From Alphaproteobacteria bacterium (GTDB lineage: Bacteria > Pseudomonadota > Alphaproteobacteria > Micropepsales > Micropepsaceae), in contig DMER01000225.1 of the NCBI GenBank assembly GCA_003451645.1, positions 25,934-34,140 of the forward strand: a DNA stretch of 8,207 nucleotides. The letters run 5' to 3'. This document shows positions 6,803 to 8,207 of the stretch, piece after piece. Position numbers and translations under genes: made by a program. The notes beneath the pieces were generated by a model, which was not told the origin of the DNA, ran no database searches, and was given only the letters and a program-made list of their open reading frames with translations. Within the stretch, counting starts at the first letter, position 1. The number at the start of each line of letters is the position of its first letter.

Positions 6803-7459
6803 GGCAATCTCGCTCAAACTCGCGCGCTCCGTGCGCAGACGATTGATTGGGTGGCTCATATCCATCCGCCCAAGGCCCAAACCGCAGAACAGCATCAGCT
6901 CCGGCGGCAAGTCGAGGAACGCACCGACCGTCTTGTGCCAAATAGCCCACGCCTCCTGTGGCGCCGTATGCAGTCCGTGCTCTCGCGCGAGCAACATGAT
7001 CGATTGAATGAACATGCCCAGGTCCGACCACTGGCCCTGCTGCATGGTGCGGTCAATTGCAAAGAACATCGCGACCGGCGCCCCAAAGAACTCAAAGTTT
7101 CGGGCGAACTGAACCATCCGCCCGGCCTTGTCTTCTCGCGGCACGCCAATCGTGGCATACATGTCCTCGCCAACCTTGAACCGGCGGCTCCGATAAGGTT
7201 CCTTTAGCTCAGGCGGATAGATGTGATATTCGGTGGGACCGTCGCCTACCTGCCCGGCCGCCATTTTCTCTTTGATAATCGCCAGAAAGCGGTTGAGCTC
7301 ATCGCCGGTTATCGCCCACACATGCCAAGGCTGCAGATTGCCGCCTGAGGGTGCCCGCGACGCCTGGGTCAAGATCGCGCGAACGGTTGCTTCCGGCACC
7401 GGATCGGCCAAAAAAGCACGGCAGGTGATCCGGGTTTCTAAGGCTTCCGAGACCAGCAT
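6785..7459 (-). CDS. Nitroreductase family FMN-dependent oxidoreductase
   Basis: A 224-residue cytoplasmic flavoprotein of the nitroreductase superfamily, which uses FMN and NAD(P)H to reduce nitro compounds, quinones or similar acceptors. The FMN-phosphate site is seen at residues 10-16 (RITCRAF). The family block APSGGN-x-QPW is at 36-45, and the C-terminal GLGLGRMD is near 193-200. Length and motif order are normal for the family; the physiological substrate cannot be told. I chose ATG at 7457-7459, which has AGAAGG nine bases upstream; a longer frame starting at 7498 adds 13 residues without a ribosome site. The gene reads leftward, and its stop lies inside the last codons of the second YbjN-like gene. 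No intrinsic terminator follows it, so its transcript probably runs antisense into that gene. The 153-bp gap upstream is shared with the divergent gene at 7613; I saw no promoter there that I would defend. Confidence 0.85.
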   Translation of the reverse strand: MLVSEALETRITCRAFLADPVPEATVRAILTQASRAPSGGNLQPWHVWAITGDELNRFLAIIKEKMAAGQVGDGPTEYHIYPPELKEPYRSRRFKVGEDMYATIGVPREDKAGRMVQFARNFEFFGAPVAMFFAIDRTMQQGQWSDLGMFIQSIMLLAREHGLHTAPQEAWAIWHKTVGAFLDLPPELMLFCGLGLGRMDMSHPINRLRTERASLSEIASLRGF

Positions 7460-7612
7460 GGGGTAAATCCTTCTTTTGCCTGCGCCGATACCGGACAAGA
7501 CGGTGAGGTACGTTGCTCTATCGCGCGTCTTTTAGCCTGGCAAGCAATAGCGCAACGCGCCGGAAACAGATATGTACCAGCCGTTCTTTGGGCAATGGCG
7601 GGAGCTCTGCAC

Positions 7613-8116
7613 ATGCGTTTGGTTATGATCGTTTTGGCCTTGGGCTGTTTGAGTCTTGCCGCCTACCTTGTCTACAAGGGAACGCGGCCTGGCGTTTCCA
7701 CCGCACAGACGCCCGGCTCCGGTGACGGCATCCCAGCCGCCGCCAAGTTTGAGGGCGCCGCCACGATGATCCAGGGCAAGCGCATTGACGTGAACGGCAC
7801 ATGGTCTGCGCCGAACGGTCCCCTCTTCCTCGACCGCGTGAAGGTGCAGTTCCTGACCGGGAATCTTGAGGTCGCGCGCGAGATCGACTTTGACGTGGGG
7901 CAGTCTATCAAGTCTTACGAGTTCAACCGGCGCTTCCCGCTCCAGCCGGAGGCCAAGTTCTTTGGCTTATGCTTCGTGTACGGACCGAAGAAAACCGAGG
8001 CCACGCAGATGACGGGTGTGCTCTATCTGAACCGGGCCGACGGGGCGGAATCGCCCATGCTGGCGGCACCGGCCCAAGATATCCCGTCGGCGCCGGGATC
8101 TTGTTTCAAACCCTGA
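7613..8116 (+). CDS. Small membrane-anchored protein of unknown function
   Basis: A 167-residue protein I do not recognise. One hydrophobic segment (about residues 3-21) is followed by Lys-Gly-Thr-Arg, as in an uncleaved signal anchor, with the rest outside the cytoplasmic membrane. The body is mostly short beta-prone stretches (for example VKVQFLTGNLEVAREIDFDV, around 78-97), with two cysteines outside the anchor, Cys120 and Cys164, the latter four residues from the end. Cys12 sits within the hydrophobic segment in ALGC, a poor lipobox, so a lipoprotein is possible but not favoured. I chose ATG at 7613 because GGGAG lies eight bases upstream; ATG at 7595 would add six residues. It converges on gyrB with 12 bp between the stop codons and no clear terminator between them. 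Confidence 0.65.
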   Translation: MRLVMIVLALGCLSLAAYLVYKGTRPGVSTAQTPGSGDGIPAAAKFEGAATMIQGKRIDVNGTWSAPNGPLFLDRVKVQFLTGNLEVAREIDFDVGQSIKSYEFNRRFPLQPEAKFFGLCFVYGPKKTEATQMTGVLYLNRADGAESPMLAAPAQDIPSAPGSCFKP

Positions 8117-8128
8117 TCCCGCTCAAAA

Positions 8129-8207
8129 CTATACGTCGAGATTGGCCACGTTGAGCGCGTTGTCCTGGATGAACTCCCGCCGCGGTTCGACCACGTCGCC
8201 CATCAGG
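8129..8207 (-). CDS. gyrB: DNA gyrase subunit B, C-terminal 25 residues
   Basis: The 3' end of a leftward gene cut by the right edge. The final residues read LMGDVVEPRREFIQDN followed by ALNVANLDV and a TAG stop (complement of 8129-8131). This is the characteristic end of GyrB, the ATPase subunit of the type II topoisomerase that supercoils DNA in the cytoplasm; the E. coli protein ends with a very similar segment. ParE ends differently, so gyrB is preferred. No terminator is visible before the convergent gene at 7613-8116. Confidence 0.93.
   Translation of the reverse strand, partial: LMGDVVEPRREFIQDNALNVANLDV

Noticed and set aside
7613..7672. Lipoprotein signal in the protein at 7613-8116 (ALGC at residues 9-12).
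   Set aside because: The residue three before the cysteine is Ala, not Leu, and the hydrophobic stretch continues for about nine residues past the cysteine, which fits a membrane anchor better.
1..8207. tRNA or rRNA genes, CRISPR arrays, insertion sequences or phage attachment sites.
   Set aside because: Reading both strands I found no tRNA-like cloverleaf sequence, no regularly spaced repeats, no transposase or integrase coding region and no long terminal inverted repeats.

Overview
The window looks like ordinary chromosomal DNA of a GC-rich alphaproteobacterium. The evidence is an MmcB-type (DUF1052) DNA-repair protein, a family typical of this class, next to coaBC, and a gyrB 3' end with an alphaproteobacterial-type C-terminus. 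I see no insertion sequence, phage gene, CRISPR array or RNA gene. The genus cannot be told from the sequence alone.

Layout, left to right. Three genes read leftward: the 5' end of coaBC (1-238, cut by the window edge), mmcB (354-806), and a diiron ferritin-like/ribonucleotide-reductase-R2-like protein (936-2066) that ends in a strong intrinsic terminator (871-902). A 382-bp divergent intergenic region (2067-2448) follows. It holds a leftward promoter overlapped by two copies of a TGACG-N4-YGTCA palindrome, and on the other side a TGGCCA inverted repeat before the rightward gene. That gene (2449-5202) is a large RND/MMPL-type membrane transporter, closed by an intrinsic terminator (5250-5286). 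A sigma70-like promoter (5334-5361) then leads into two tandem paralogous secreted proteins resembling the YbjN family (5392-6075 and 6134-6802). The second overlaps by 18 bp, tail to tail, a leftward nitroreductase (6785-7459). A small membrane-anchored protein of unknown function (7613-8116) reads rightward and converges on the 3' end of gyrB (8129-8207, cut by the right edge).

How the genes work together. The window is a patchwork of short transcription units, not one pathway. CoaBC (coenzyme A synthesis), MmcB (DNA repair) and GyrB (topology) are housekeeping functions. The accessory part consists of the diiron protein, which has a full metal-ligand set but no recognisable electron-transfer partner here, the divergent RND transporter, and the two-gene secreted paralog unit. 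The most interesting points are the duplicated operator-like palindrome at the diiron promoter and the conserved architecture of the two tandem paralogs (one Cys-x6-Cys pair and a shared C-terminal tail). I found no convincing new multi-gene system.
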